Assembly (NCBI GenBank): GCA_036555665.1
Contig: DATBKW010000401.1
Coordinates: 1 to 11,872 of the forward strand
Source of the DNA: JAOPZW01 sp036555665
Lineage (GTDB): Bacteria > Actinomycetota > Thermoleophilia > Solirubrobacterales > Solirubrobacteraceae
Direction: 5' to 3'
Length of the DNA stretch: 11,872 nt
The translations under genes and the position numbers were made by a program. The notes below the pieces were generated by a model. It had not been told where the DNA came from. It did no database searches and was given only the letters and a program-made list of their open reading frames with translations. Below are positions 1 to 8,474 of this stretch, in pieces (the first letter of the stretch is position 1; each line of letters begins with the position of its first letter).

Positions 1-49
1 CGTGGTGCTGATCGGCGCAAACGACTACGGCTTCGCTGAGCCGGTCTGA
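1..49 (+). CDS. 3' end of a rightward reading frame, possible SGNH-hydrolase-like fragment
   Basis: Reading from base 2, the visible codons give VVLIGANDYGFAEPV and then TGA at 47-49; the rest lies left of the window. The hydrophobic strand followed by GANDYGF resembles the conserved 'GxND' block of SGNH/GDSL hydrolases, where the Asn helps form the oxyanion hole. In that family the block normally sits mid-protein, so a stop four residues later would mean a truncated copy, a different protein, or a chance reading frame. It converges on pilC, which ends at base 85. Only 15 codons are visible, so both the gene and its family are uncertain. Confidence 0.3.
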   Translation, partial: VVLIGANDYGFAEPV

Positions 50-84
50 CCCGAACACTCCGGCCGCCCGACCGCGCGGAGCGC

Positions 85-1293
85 TTAGCGAATCGAGTCG
101 TACACCTTGAACAGCGGCAGGTACATCGAGATGACGATGAATCCGACGATGCCGCCGACCACGACGAGCATGACCGGCTCGAGGATCGAGGTCAGGGACT
201 TGACGGCGGCCTCGACCTGGTCCTCGTAGAAGTCGGCGATCTTGGAGAGCATGCTGTCCAGGGCGCCGGTCTCCTCGCCGACGGCGACCATCTGGGCGAC
301 CATGCCGGGGAAGACGGATGCGTGCTTGAGCGGCTCGGCGATGGTGCCGCCGCGCTTGACCGAGTCGATGACGTCGCCCATCGCCTTCTCGACGACGTGG
401 TTGCCGGCCGTCTTGGCCGTGATGTCCAGGGCGGCGAGCAGCGGGACGCCGGCCGAGACGAGCGCCGACAGCGTGCGCGACCAGCGCGCCAGGGCGACCT
501 TCTGGACGATGTCGCCGATCTTCATCGGCGTCCGCAGGCGCATGGCGTCCCACTTGGGGCGGCCCCACTCGCTGCGGCGGAACTTGCGGAAGGCGTAGAC
601 GGAGGCGGCGGTCGTGAGGATGAAGGCCCACCACTGGCCCTTGATCGCGTTGGACAACGCGACGGTGACCTTGGTGATCGTCGGCAGGTCGCCGCCGAAT
701 TGCTTGAACACGCCGACGAAGACCGGCACGAGGAAGGTGACCAGCGCCAGCAGGACGATCAGCGCGAAGCTCATGATCACCGACGGGTAGACCATCGCCG
801 ACTTGATCTGCCGGCGCAGCGAGTCCTCCTTCTCGAGCTGGTCGGCGACGCGCAGCAGCGAGTCCTCGAGCACGCCGCCGGTCTCACCGGCGCGCGTCAT
901 CGCCACGAAGAGCGGCGAGAAGACCTTGGGATGGCGCTCCAGGGCGCCGCTGAGCGGCAGGCCCGCCTCGACGTCCTTGCGCACGTCGGCGACGACGTCG
1001 GCCAGCAGCTTGTTCTCCGTCTGGGCCTCGAGCACGTAGAGCGCCCGCAGGATCGTCATGCCCGAGCTGATCATCGTCGAGAGCTGACGCGTGAGGATCG
1101 TCAGCTCCGTCGGCTTGATCCGCTTCATGAAGTCGAGCGAGATCTCCTTGGAGGCGTGCTTGGCCTTGATGTCGAGGACGATCAGGCCACGGGCCTTCAG
1201 CTGATCGGCGACGACCTGCTTGGAGTCGGCATCGACCTCCCCGGTGGCCTTCGCCCCGGTGAGGTCCATCGCCTTGAAGACGTACGCGGCCAT
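85..1293 (-). CDS. pilC: PilC, type IV pilus inner-membrane platform protein
   Basis: This 402-residue protein is the polytopic platform of the type IV pilus (GspF/T2SSF family). It transmits the rotary or scooping motion of the PilB and PilT ATPases to pilin subunits in the inner membrane. Length is normal for the family. It opens with the usual short N-terminal region (YVFKAMD..G....GEVDA) and carries two duplicated T2SSF domains, about residues 67-192 and 270-394. Each begins with the typical R.L+.+..+G.+...AL pattern and includes a G(E)ETG motif (136-139 and 339-343). Hydrophobic membrane segments lie at about 169-193, 221-237 and 371-395. The ATG at 1293 is chosen because the frame upstream of it is pilT antiframe noise and the family N-terminus begins here. 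It starts 5 bases after the pilT stop, with no clear Shine-Dalgarno, which suggests translational coupling. It is the last leftward gene in the window. Confidence 0.95.
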   Translation of the reverse strand: MAAYVFKAMDLTGAKATGEVDADSKQVVADQLKARGLIVLDIKAKHASKEISLDFMKRIKPTELTILTRQLSTMISSGMTILRALYVLEAQTENKLLADVVADVRKDVEAGLPLSGALERHPKVFSPLFVAMTRAGETGGVLEDSLLRVADQLEKEDSLRRQIKSAMVYPSVIMSFALIVLLALVTFLVPVFVGVFKQFGGDLPTITKVTVALSNAIKGQWWAFILTTAASVYAFRKFRRSEWGRPKWDAMRLRTPMKIGDIVQKVALARWSRTLSALVSAGVPLLAALDITAKTAGNHVVEKAMGDVIDSVKRGGTIAEPLKHASVFPGMVAQMVAVGEETGALDSMLSKIADFYEDQVEAAVKSLTSILEPVMLVVVGGIVGFIVISMYLPLFKVYDSIR

Positions 1294-1298
1294 GAGCG

Positions 1299-2381
1299 TC
1301 AGGCGGCCTGCATGTCGCCGAAGCCGAGCAGACGGCGCAGCTCCTCGGGCACCGATGAGCGGGTCTCGGCGAGGCGCTGGCTGATCTTGCCGGCGCGGAC
1401 GAGGCCGGCGAGCGCCGCCTCCATCGTCTGCATGCCGACGCCCGAGCCGGTCTGCATTGCCGACGGGATCTGGTGGGTCTTGCCCTCGCGGATGAGGTTG
1501 CGCACGGCGGGCGTGGGCACGAGCACCTCGCAGGCCACGATGCGCCCGGCGCCGTCGGCGGTCGGCAGCAGCTGCTGGGTCATGACCCCCATAAGCGCGA
1601 CCGAGAGCTGCACGCGGACCTGGTCCTGCTGGGCGGACGGGAAGACGTCGATGATGCGGTCGATCGTCTGCGGAGCGCTCTGGGTGTGGAGCGTGGCGAA
1701 GACGAGGTGGCCGGTCTCGGCCGCGGTCAGCGCGGTGGAGATCGTCTCCAGGTCGCGCATCTCGCCGACGAGGATGACGTCGGGGTCCTGGCGCAGGGCC
1801 GCCTTGAGTGCCAGGCCGAAGGACTGCGCGTCCGAGCCGACCTCGCGCTGGTTGACCACGCACTTCTTGTGAGCGTGGAGGAACTCGATCGGGTCCTCCA
1901 CGGTCATGATGTGCTCCTCGCGCGTTTCGTTGATCTCGTCGATCATCCCGGCCAGCGAGGTGGACTTGCCCGAGCCGGTCGGACCGGTGACGAGCACGAG
2001 GCCGCGCGGCTTCTTGGTGAACTCGTGCACCGCCGACGGCAGCCCGAGGTCGTCGATCGAGACGAGGTCGGCGGGGATCAGGCGGAAGGCGGCGCCGATC
2101 GCCGAGCGCTGGAAGTAGGCGTTGACACGGAAGCGCGCGTGGCCGGGCACCGAATAGGCGAAGTCGATCTGCCAGTCGGTCTCGAGCTTCTGGCGCTGGT
2201 CGTTGGTCAGGATCGAGTAGACGACCTCGCGGCAGTCGGTCGGCGTCAGCCTGGGGTAGCCCTCGACCGCGACGAGGCGGCCGCGAACGCGGACCATCGG
2301 CGGAGCGCCGGCGGTGATGTGCAGGTCGGACGCGCGGCGCGCCACGACGTCCATGAGCAGGTCGGCGAAATCGAAGTTCAT
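1299..2381 (-). CDS. pilT: PilT, type IV pilus retraction ATPase
   Basis: This 360-residue hexameric ATPase powers pilus retraction (twitching motility, DNA uptake). The N-terminal PAS-like domain shows the family's ASDLHI.AG.PP signature at about 17-28. The RecA-like core has Walker A GPTGSGKST (133-141, Lys139), an Asp box VEDPIE (161-166), Walker B DVILVGEMRD (201-210, Glu207) and a His box HLVFATLHT (225-233). The stretch PAVRNLIREGK (291-301) corresponds to the AIRNLIRE motif that separates retraction ATPases from PilB, and the tetracysteine zinc site of PilB is absent. The ATG at 2381 gives a standard PilT N-terminus; the frame stays open further upstream, but that stretch is antisense to the rightward neighbour and not family-like. 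Only a weak GCGGGA precedes the start. Unlike the genes to its right, pilT is not directly preceded by a same-strand gene, so it probably has its own promoter in 2382-2460 or depends on read-through from pilB across 908 bases. Confidence 0.96.
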   Translation of the reverse strand: MNFDFADLLMDVVARRASDLHITAGAPPMVRVRGRLVAVEGYPRLTPTDCREVVYSILTNDQRQKLETDWQIDFAYSVPGHARFRVNAYFQRSAIGAAFRLIPADLVSIDDLGLPSAVHEFTKKPRGLVLVTGPTGSGKSTSLAGMIDEINETREEHIMTVEDPIEFLHAHKKCVVNQREVGSDAQSFGLALKAALRQDPDVILVGEMRDLETISTALTAAETGHLVFATLHTQSAPQTIDRIIDVFPSAQQDQVRVQLSVALMGVMTQQLLPTADGAGRIVACEVLVPTPAVRNLIREGKTHQIPSAMQTGSGVGMQTMEAALAGLVRAGKISQRLAETRSSVPEELRRLLGFGDMQAA

Positions 2382-2460
2382 CGTCCCGCGGATCGGACGT
2401 TCGGCCACGCTTCTTGAGGCGCGACGGACGGACGTCCGAAGGTCGCCTACCATCCGCGCG
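2382..2460. promoter_or_regulatory. Divergent intergenic control region between pilT and the rightward SurA-like gene, with two palindromic boxes
   Basis: This 79-base stretch separates two divergently transcribed genes and is the only true divergent spacer in the window. It holds a perfect 10-base palindrome CGGACGTCCG at 2429-2438 and a copy with one mismatch, CGGACGTTCG, at 2394-2403. The two start 35 bases apart. A further CGGACG at 2425-2430 overlaps the first palindrome. This arrangement is what a dimeric regulator controlling both genes would need, but no regulator is encoded here and the site matches no operator I can name. CG-rich palindromes also arise by chance in DNA of this composition. 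Confidence 0.4.
2448..2453 (+). promoter_or_regulatory. Possible -10 element (TACCAT) for the rightward gene, compatible with a leaderless mRNA
   Basis: TACCAT keeps the key T, A and final T of a sigma-70 type -10 box. It ends 7 bases before the GTG at 2461, so transcription would begin at or next to the start codon, giving a leaderless message as is frequent in actinobacteria. The -35 position 17 bases upstream reads CGGACG, a poor match that lies inside the palindromic box. No Shine-Dalgarno precedes the GTG, which fits. The evidence is a single weak hexamer. Confidence 0.22.
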
Positions 2461-3289
2461 GTGCGGTGCGGGACCGTGATCTGGCTGGCCTTGGCGGGCA
2501 CATGGCTGCTGCCGTGTGCCGCGCGCGCCGATCCGGTTCCCACCCCGCAGGCACCCGTGCTCGTCGCCGGTGCGCCGGTGACGCTCGCGGAAGCGCAGGC
2601 ACGGGCAGGAGCCGAGACCGACCCCGACCTGGTCGAAACCCAAGTCGACGCGCTGGTCCGCGCCCGATGGGTCGCCGGCGAGGCGGCGCTGCGCGGAGTC
2701 CACGCCAACCCTGCCCGTGTCGCGGGCGTGCTCGCGCGTGAGCAGCGCACATCTGGGCCGGCCGATGCGACCCGGCGCGCGGAGGTCGAGGAGCAGGTCT
2801 TGCGCGAGGCGCTCGTCGACAGCATCACCGCGCAGGCGCACGGTGACGCGCGCCCGTGGGGCGCCGCGCTCGACGACTTCAACCGTCGCTGGCGCGCCGT
2901 GACCGTCTGCGCGCCCGGCCTGTCGGGCGGGCTGCGCGACGACTGCGGAAACTACACGCCACGCAAGCACGGCTGCAGCTGGTTCGGCATCGGGACCAGC
3001 GGGTTCTTCGGCCTGGGCGACCTGTGCGACCTCGGCAAGCAATGGGCGGTCGACGTCGACCTCGTCACCGAGTTCTATCCGCGCAGCGACCCCTCGGACC
3101 TCGCCTGCCTCCCGCAGGGCGACGCCGCGCTGGCCCGCCTGCGCCGCTATCTCAAGCGCACGGCGCCGCGCGTGCAGCATCTGACCTTCTTCGACGGCGA
3201 CTGCGATCCGCAGCTCATGGCCTTCCCCTACCGCTCCGCGGGCGTCACGGTGCTGCACGCTGTGGCGCGCATCGCCGCCGCCGAACGGC

Positions 3290-3309
<20 letters not shown>
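2461..3309 (+). CDS. Secreted SurA-N-like protein with cysteine-rich C-terminal half (282 aa)
   Basis: This is the only complete rightward gene in the window. Starting at GTG 2461, residues 1-23 form a Sec signal peptide: a short n-region with Arg2, hydrophobic IWLALAGTWLLP, and an ARA|D cleavage site. Cys19 is not in a proper lipobox (LLPC), so a lipoprotein is unlikely. Residues about 36-128 look like a chaperone SurA N-terminal helical region: AGAPVTLAEA, then VDALVRARWVAGEAALRGV. The segment FNRRWRAVTVCAPG...DDCGN (140-164) resembles the C-terminal tail of actinobacterial SurA/PrsA-like foldases. No parvulin PPIase domain lies between the two parts, so isomerase activity is not expected. 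Residues 165-282 match no family I know. The mature protein has six cysteines (150, 162, 172, 189, 216, 248), enough for three disulfides. A GTG at 2476 is an alternative start but loses Arg2. The 3' end overlaps the pilB 3' end tail-to-tail by 20 bases. A role as an envelope chaperone or pilus-related factor is conjecture from position only. Confidence 0.7.
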
Positions 3310-5086
<1,777 letters not shown>

Positions 5087-5878
5087 CGCGATCGGCGGGG
5101 TCCTCGCGCGCGGCCTGCCTCATGACGTCGAGGGGAGCGGCCCGGCCGGTCCATCCCTCGAAGCTGAGCGCACCCTGCGCGACGAGGATCTCGAGGCCGT
5201 CGATCGTGCGCGATCCACGGCGCTGCGCCTCCTGCACCAGCGGGGTGCCGCCCGCCCGGTAGACGAAGTCGACCACGCACGCGTATTGACCGAGGCAATC
5301 GGCGCTCAGGGGCAGATCCTTGAACGTCGTAAGCGGATCGGCGAGCCCCACCGACGTGCAGTTGACGAGCGCGTCGGCGGGCCCGGGAGCGTCGACGGCC
5401 TCGACGTCGAGGTCGGCGGCCAGCGCGCGGGCGCGGTCGGCGGTGCGGTTCCAGACCTTCACGGCGGCGCCGGCCCGCGACAGCGCGTAGGCGGCGGCGC
5501 GGGCGGTGCCGCCCGCGCCGAGCAGCAGCGCGGTGCCGGGCGGCGGGTCGCCGAGCGCGGCCATGAGGCCCGGGGCGTCGGTGTTGTCGACGGCGATCGT
5601 GCCCTCGGAGAGGTAGAGCATGTTGGCCGCCCCGATCGCCCGTGCGGCCGGCGTGGCGTCGTCGGCCAGAGCCAGCGCGGCCTCCTTGTGCGGGATCGTG
5701 ACGTTGGCGCCGACGAAGCCGGCGCCGTGCAGCGCGCGCACCGTCTCGGCGAACAGCTCTGGAGGGATGGGCACGTGCTGGTAGCGCCAGTCGTCGAGGC
5801 CGACCGCGCGTAGTGCGGCGTTCTGCATCGCCGGCGAGCGGCTGTGAGCGACCGGCCAGCCGAGTACGCCGAGCCGCG

Positions 5879-6295
5879 TCAGGCCCAAGCGCCGACGCCG
5901 CCCAGGCGTTCGATCGCGATATGGACGACCACGCCCGGCGGCGGGTCGTCCATGGCGGGGAACCTGACGTCGGGCCCCAAATAGGTGTGCGCCAGCTGCT
6001 GCAGGAGCTCCGGCGCTCCCCCCTCCTCGATCCGCGCGCGCCCGTAGACGACGAGGTACTCCTTCAGGCCCGGGCCGATCATCTGCGTGCCCTCGAGCGA
6101 CAGCGTCACCCGCTCGTTGCGGCGGATGTTCTCGAGCTTGCGCCGCGGCCCGAGTGATGCGAAGACCAGCTCGTCGCCCTCGAGCCCGACCCACACGCAG
6201 CTGACCTGCGGGCTCCCGTCGGCGTTGACGGTCACCAGGTGCGCCAGCGCGTCGCTTTCGAGGATCGCCCGCGCCTCTTCGGGAATCTCGGCCAC
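5879..6295 (-). CDS. PPOX-class (pyridoxamine-oxidase-fold) flavin/F420-dependent oxidoreductase
   Basis: This 138-residue protein has the split beta-barrel fold of the pyridoxamine 5'-phosphate oxidase superfamily. Residues 18-48 (AHLVTVNADGSPQVSCVWV..EGDELVFAS) and 52-67 (RKLENIRRNERVTLSL) match the Rv1155-like group of F420- or flavin-binding reductases, where the R+..N+RR....L block contacts the cofactor. A further strand, EYLVVYGRARIEEG (79-92), and the C-terminal VVVHIAIERLGG agree. The length is standard. F420 rather than FMN is inferred from the actinobacterial setting and the motif style; substrate is unknown. The GTG at 6295 is chosen because the domain begins right after it (AEIPEEARAIL). 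The gene starts 13 bases after the mltG stop with no visible Shine-Dalgarno and ends inside the aroE start, so it is embedded in the operon. A true PdxH is unlikely at this size. Confidence 0.8.
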   Translation of the reverse strand: MAEIPEEARAILESDALAHLVTVNADGSPQVSCVWVGLEGDELVFASLGPRRKLENIRRNERVTLSLEGTQMIGPGLKEYLVVYGRARIEEGGAPELLQQLAHTYLGPDVRFPAMDDPPPGVVVHIAIERLGGVGAWA

Positions 6296-6308
6296 GCGCG
6301 GATGGTAC

Positions 6309-8069
6309 TCAGCAGTGCGAGGGGTCCTTTCCCCCGCGCTTCTTGCGCGCGGCGTTGTAGGCGGCGACGTCCTTCTCGAACTGCGCGTCGGTCGAGCTGA
6401 AGGCATGCGCGCCGTTGCCGCAGGGCTTGACCACGTAGAAGAGGTACTTGACGTTGGCCGGGTCGGCCGCCGCCTTGATCGACGAGAGACCGGGGTTGCC
6501 GATCGGCGTCGGCGGCAGGCCCTGGATCTTGCGCGTGTTGTAGTCCGAGTTGATCTGAAGCTCGGATTCCTTCAGCGGCTTGGTCCAGTTGTTCAGGCGG
6601 TAGCGCAGCGTGGCGTCGACGCCCAGCGGGATCCCCTTGCGCAGGCGGTTGTAGATGACCGCGGAGATCAGGCGGCGGTCCTTGGCCACCATCGCCTCGC
6701 GCTCGATCATCGAGGCGATGATGAGCACGTCGTAGCGGCTGAGGTGGTTGCGGCGGGCGCGCTTGAGGTCGACCTGGGCGAACTGGCGCTTGAAGTTGCG
6801 CAGCTGCAGCGCGACGAGCGCGCGAGCGGTGGCCGTGCGGCTGCGCAACTCGTAGGTGTCAGGGAACAGGAAGCCCTCGAGGCTCCTGGTGCCCTTCGGC
6901 GCGCCGTAGGTGCGCGGGTTCAGCAACTTGGAGCGCACGCTGGCCTTGACGTAGTCGCCACGGACGCCGGCCGCCTTGACGCGAGGGGCGAGCTCGCGCC
7001 GCGACGGCCCGGGCGGCAGCGTCACGTCGATCGTCGGCGCGGCTGTGGGCGCCTGCGTCAGCGCGGCCAGGGCGTCCTTGTAGGGCATCGACTTCTTCAG
7101 CGTGTAGGTGCCTGCGCGCAGCTTTCCGCGATCGCCGGCGAGCCGGGCGCGCAGCGCGAAGAAGAAGCCCGAGTCGACGACGTCGTTGTCGGCCAGCAGA
7201 TCGCCGATGTCCTTGGCGCTTGCGCCCGGCGGGATCTTGACCACCACCGCGCCGTAGCCCTTGCCGTGGAACGGCTGGTAGGTCATGAAGGCCGCGACGG
7301 CGATCGCGGCGACCAGGAGGAGGGCGAGCAGCGCGAGCAGGCGGCGCGCCCAGCGGCGCGGGGCCTTGCGCACGCCGAGGTTGCGGTGCGGCGGCACACC
7401 GGGCGCGCCGGGCTGCGCCTGGTATTCGGCACGCGAGACGCGCACCGTGCCGATCGGCCGATCCCAGGAATCGGTGTGCTGACCGTCCTCGTCGGTCTGC
7501 GGGCGCGGCAGCGAGACCGTGCGCCGCGCCTGGATGGCGCCGACGGGCTCGAGCGGCTGCGTGGGCTGGGGGTCGTCGGGGGGCGGCTCACTGGCCCCGT
7601 GCTCGTCGGTGGGCGCGGGCGCGGAGCGGTCGGGCTCGGAGTCGGTGGCCGCGGCCTCGGGCGCCGAGTGGTCGGGCCCGGAGCGGTCGGGCTCGGGCGC
7701 AGAGCGGTCGGGGTCGGGGTCGATGGCCGCCTCGGGCGCGGAGCGATCCGGGTCGGGCTCAGTGGCCGCGGCCTCGGGCGCCGAGTCGTCGAGGTCGGGG
7801 TCGCCGTCGAAGGCTTCGGGCTCGGTGTCGTCGTCGGGGAGCGGCTTCGGCTCGCCGGCTGCGGCCCGGAACTCCGGGTCCGGCTCGTCGGCGAACGGCT
7901 CCCACCGCGGCTCGTCGGGCGGCGGCAGCGGCTCATCGCCGGCCGGCAGGCTCGCGGGCGGCTCGCGACCCTCGCGCTGCGCGCGGCGGCGCTCGCGCTC
8001 CAGGCGCGCGGCCTCGCGATCGGCCGCGGTGCGCTCGCGGCTCTCGTCGCTGCCGCCGAACAGCGGCAT
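6309..8069 (-). CDS. mltG: Endolytic murein transglycosylase MltG (YceG-like) with long acidic N-terminal extension
   Basis: MltG cuts nascent glycan strands at the outer face of the membrane and so sets peptidoglycan chain length. The 586-residue product has a cytoplasmic part (1-241), one membrane helix (about 243-262, LLALLALLLVAAIAVAAF) and an extracytoplasmic YceG region. The latter begins with a LysM-like part (VVKIPPGASAKDIGDLLADNDVV, in two pieces 277-286 and 287-298). The catalytic segment IASMIEREA (451-459) supplies Glu456, equivalent to Glu218 of E. coli MltG. Downstream are VIYNRL, SDYNT, LPPTPIGNPG (518-527), AAADP and HAFSST (555-560), all family hallmarks. The catalytic half is of ordinary length. 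The extension is far longer than in E. coli but long extensions occur in Gram-positive MltGs; it contains Arg/Glu-rich coil near 9-35 and imperfect PDRSAPE repeats. The ATG shares one base with the ruvX stop (TGATG) and has a good Shine-Dalgarno. Confidence 0.94.
   Translation of the reverse strand: MPLFGGSDESRERTAADREAARLERERRRAQREGREPPASLPAGDEPLPPPDEPRWEPFADEPDPEFRAAAGEPKPLPDDDTEPEAFDGDPDLDDSAPEAAATEPDPDRSAPEAAIDPDPDRSAPEPDRSGPDHSAPEAAATDSEPDRSAPAPTDEHGASEPPPDDPQPTQPLEPVGAIQARRTVSLPRPQTDEDGQHTDSWDRPIGTVRVSRAEYQAQPGAPGVPPHRNLGVRKAPRRWARRLLALLALLLVAAIAVAAFMTYQPFHGKGYGAVVVKIPPGASAKDIGDLLADNDVVDSGFFFALRARLAGDRGKLRAGTYTLKKSMPYKDALAALTQAPTAAPTIDVTLPPGPSRRELAPRVKAAGVRGDYVKASVRSKLLNPRTYGAPKGTRSLEGFLFPDTYELRSRTATARALVALQLRNFKRQFAQVDLKRARRNHLSRYDVLIIASMIEREAMVAKDRRLISAVIYNRLRKGIPLGVDATLRYRLNNWTKPLKESELQINSDYNTRKIQGLPPTPIGNPGLSSIKAAADPANVKYLFYVVKPCGNGAHAFSSTDAQFEKDVAAYNAARKKRGGKDPSHC
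7620..7784 (-). repeat. Imperfect in-frame repeats (PDRSAPE units) inside mltG
   Basis: Codons 96-150 of mltG encode an acidic, proline-rich low-complexity tract. PDRS occurs four times (107-110, 120-123, 127-130, 146-149), and SAPE four times (96-99, 110-113, 123-126, 135-138), with a degenerate SAPA at 149. At DNA level, blocks around GAGCGGTCGGG recur at irregular spacing. The tract lies in the predicted cytoplasmic arm. It looks like replication-slippage expansion of a disordered linker. Confidence 0.75.
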
Positions 8070-8470
8070 CAGCCCGCCACCTCGTTCGCGTGGCGCGCCA
8101 GCCAGTCCTCGAGCAGCACGGCCGCGGCGCGGGAGTCCTCGCTCGTGCGGTCGCCGGGGCCACGCGCGGCGATCGCCGTCGTGAAGCGCTCGTCGTAGAG
8201 CTCGACCGGCACGGCGACGGCCGCGGCCAGCCGGTCGGCCCACGCGCGCGCCTCGCGCGTCTGATCGGTGTCGGCGCCGCTCAGCCCGAGCGGCAGCCCG
8301 ACGACGATCCGCTGCACGCCGCGGTCGCGCACGAGATCGACCACGCGTGCCAAGCCCTTGCGCGTGGCCGGACGCTCGACCGCTTCGATCGGCGTCGCCA
8401 GTGTTCCGGTCGGATCGCTGAGCGCGCAGCCGCAGCGTGCACTGCCGTAGTCCAGTGCAAGCACGCGCAC
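8069..8470 (-). CDS. ruvX: RuvX/YqgF, RNase H-fold nuclease (putative Holliday junction resolvase / pre-16S rRNA nuclease)
   Basis: This 133-residue protein is of normal length for YqgF. The RNase H-fold acidic residues are visible: Asp7 in LALDYGS, Glu94 in LYDERFTT, and Asp112 in SEDSRAAAVLLEDWL. The central strand IVVGLPLGLSG (55-65) is also typical. The family has been linked to 16S rRNA 5' maturation and to Holliday-junction resolution; sequence alone does not decide which dominates here. The usual KRIG after the first Asp is replaced by ARCGCALSDP. The GTG at 8470 begins the family N-terminus and sits 4 bases after the alaS TAG; a second GTG at 8464 would shorten it by two codons. The stop overlaps the mltG ATG by one base. 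The pairing alaS-ruvX-mltG is widely conserved in bacteria. Confidence 0.92.
   Translation of the reverse strand: MRVLALDYGSARCGCALSDPTGTLATPIEAVERPATRKGLARVVDLVRDRGVQRIVVGLPLGLSGADTDQTREARAWADRLAAAVAVPVELYDERFTTAIAARGPGDRTSEDSRAAAVLLEDWLARHANEVAG
8077..8083 (-). promoter_or_regulatory. Ribosome binding site of mltG (GAGGTGG)
   Basis: In the leftward message GAGGTGG lies 7 bases before the mltG ATG, inside the last codons of ruvX. It is the clearest Shine-Dalgarno in the operon and, with the shared TGATG, settles the mltG start against longer readings of the open frame. Confidence 0.7.
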
Positions 8471-8474
8471 GAGG

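Noticed and set aside
58..81. Hairpin CTCCG...CGGAG between the left-edge frame and pilC, considered as a bidirectional terminator
   Set aside because: Only five base pairs with a 14-base loop and no T-run on either side; such pairings are common by chance at this base composition.
322..1872. Long rightward frames opposite pilC and pilT, and similar ones opposite pilB, mltG and alaS
   Set aside because: They are rich in Arg, Asp, Gly, His and Leu as expected for mirror frames of GC-rich genes, and the opposite strand encodes well-conserved proteins across their whole length.
2515..2517. Cys19 of the rightward protein as a lipoprotein cysteine
   Set aside because: The preceding residues LLP do not fit a lipobox (Pro at -1), and a good ARA|D signal peptidase I site follows four residues later.
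1294..3258. Long leftward open frame continuous with pilC, extending over pilT and the rightward gene
   Set aside because: Its upstream part is Arg/Pro/Gly-rich antiframe sequence with no family resemblance, while pilT is a solid gene in another frame of the same strand.
7620..7784. CRISPR-like or regulatory tandem repeat
   Set aside because: Units are irregular in length, lack spacers of constant size, and stay in frame with mltG, so they are coding low-complexity repeats.
7519..8184. Ser/Gly/Ala-rich rightward frame with repeats opposite the mltG N-terminus
   Set aside because: The repeats are the reverse reading of the mltG PDRSAPE tract; no signal peptide, ribosome site or family motif supports a gene.
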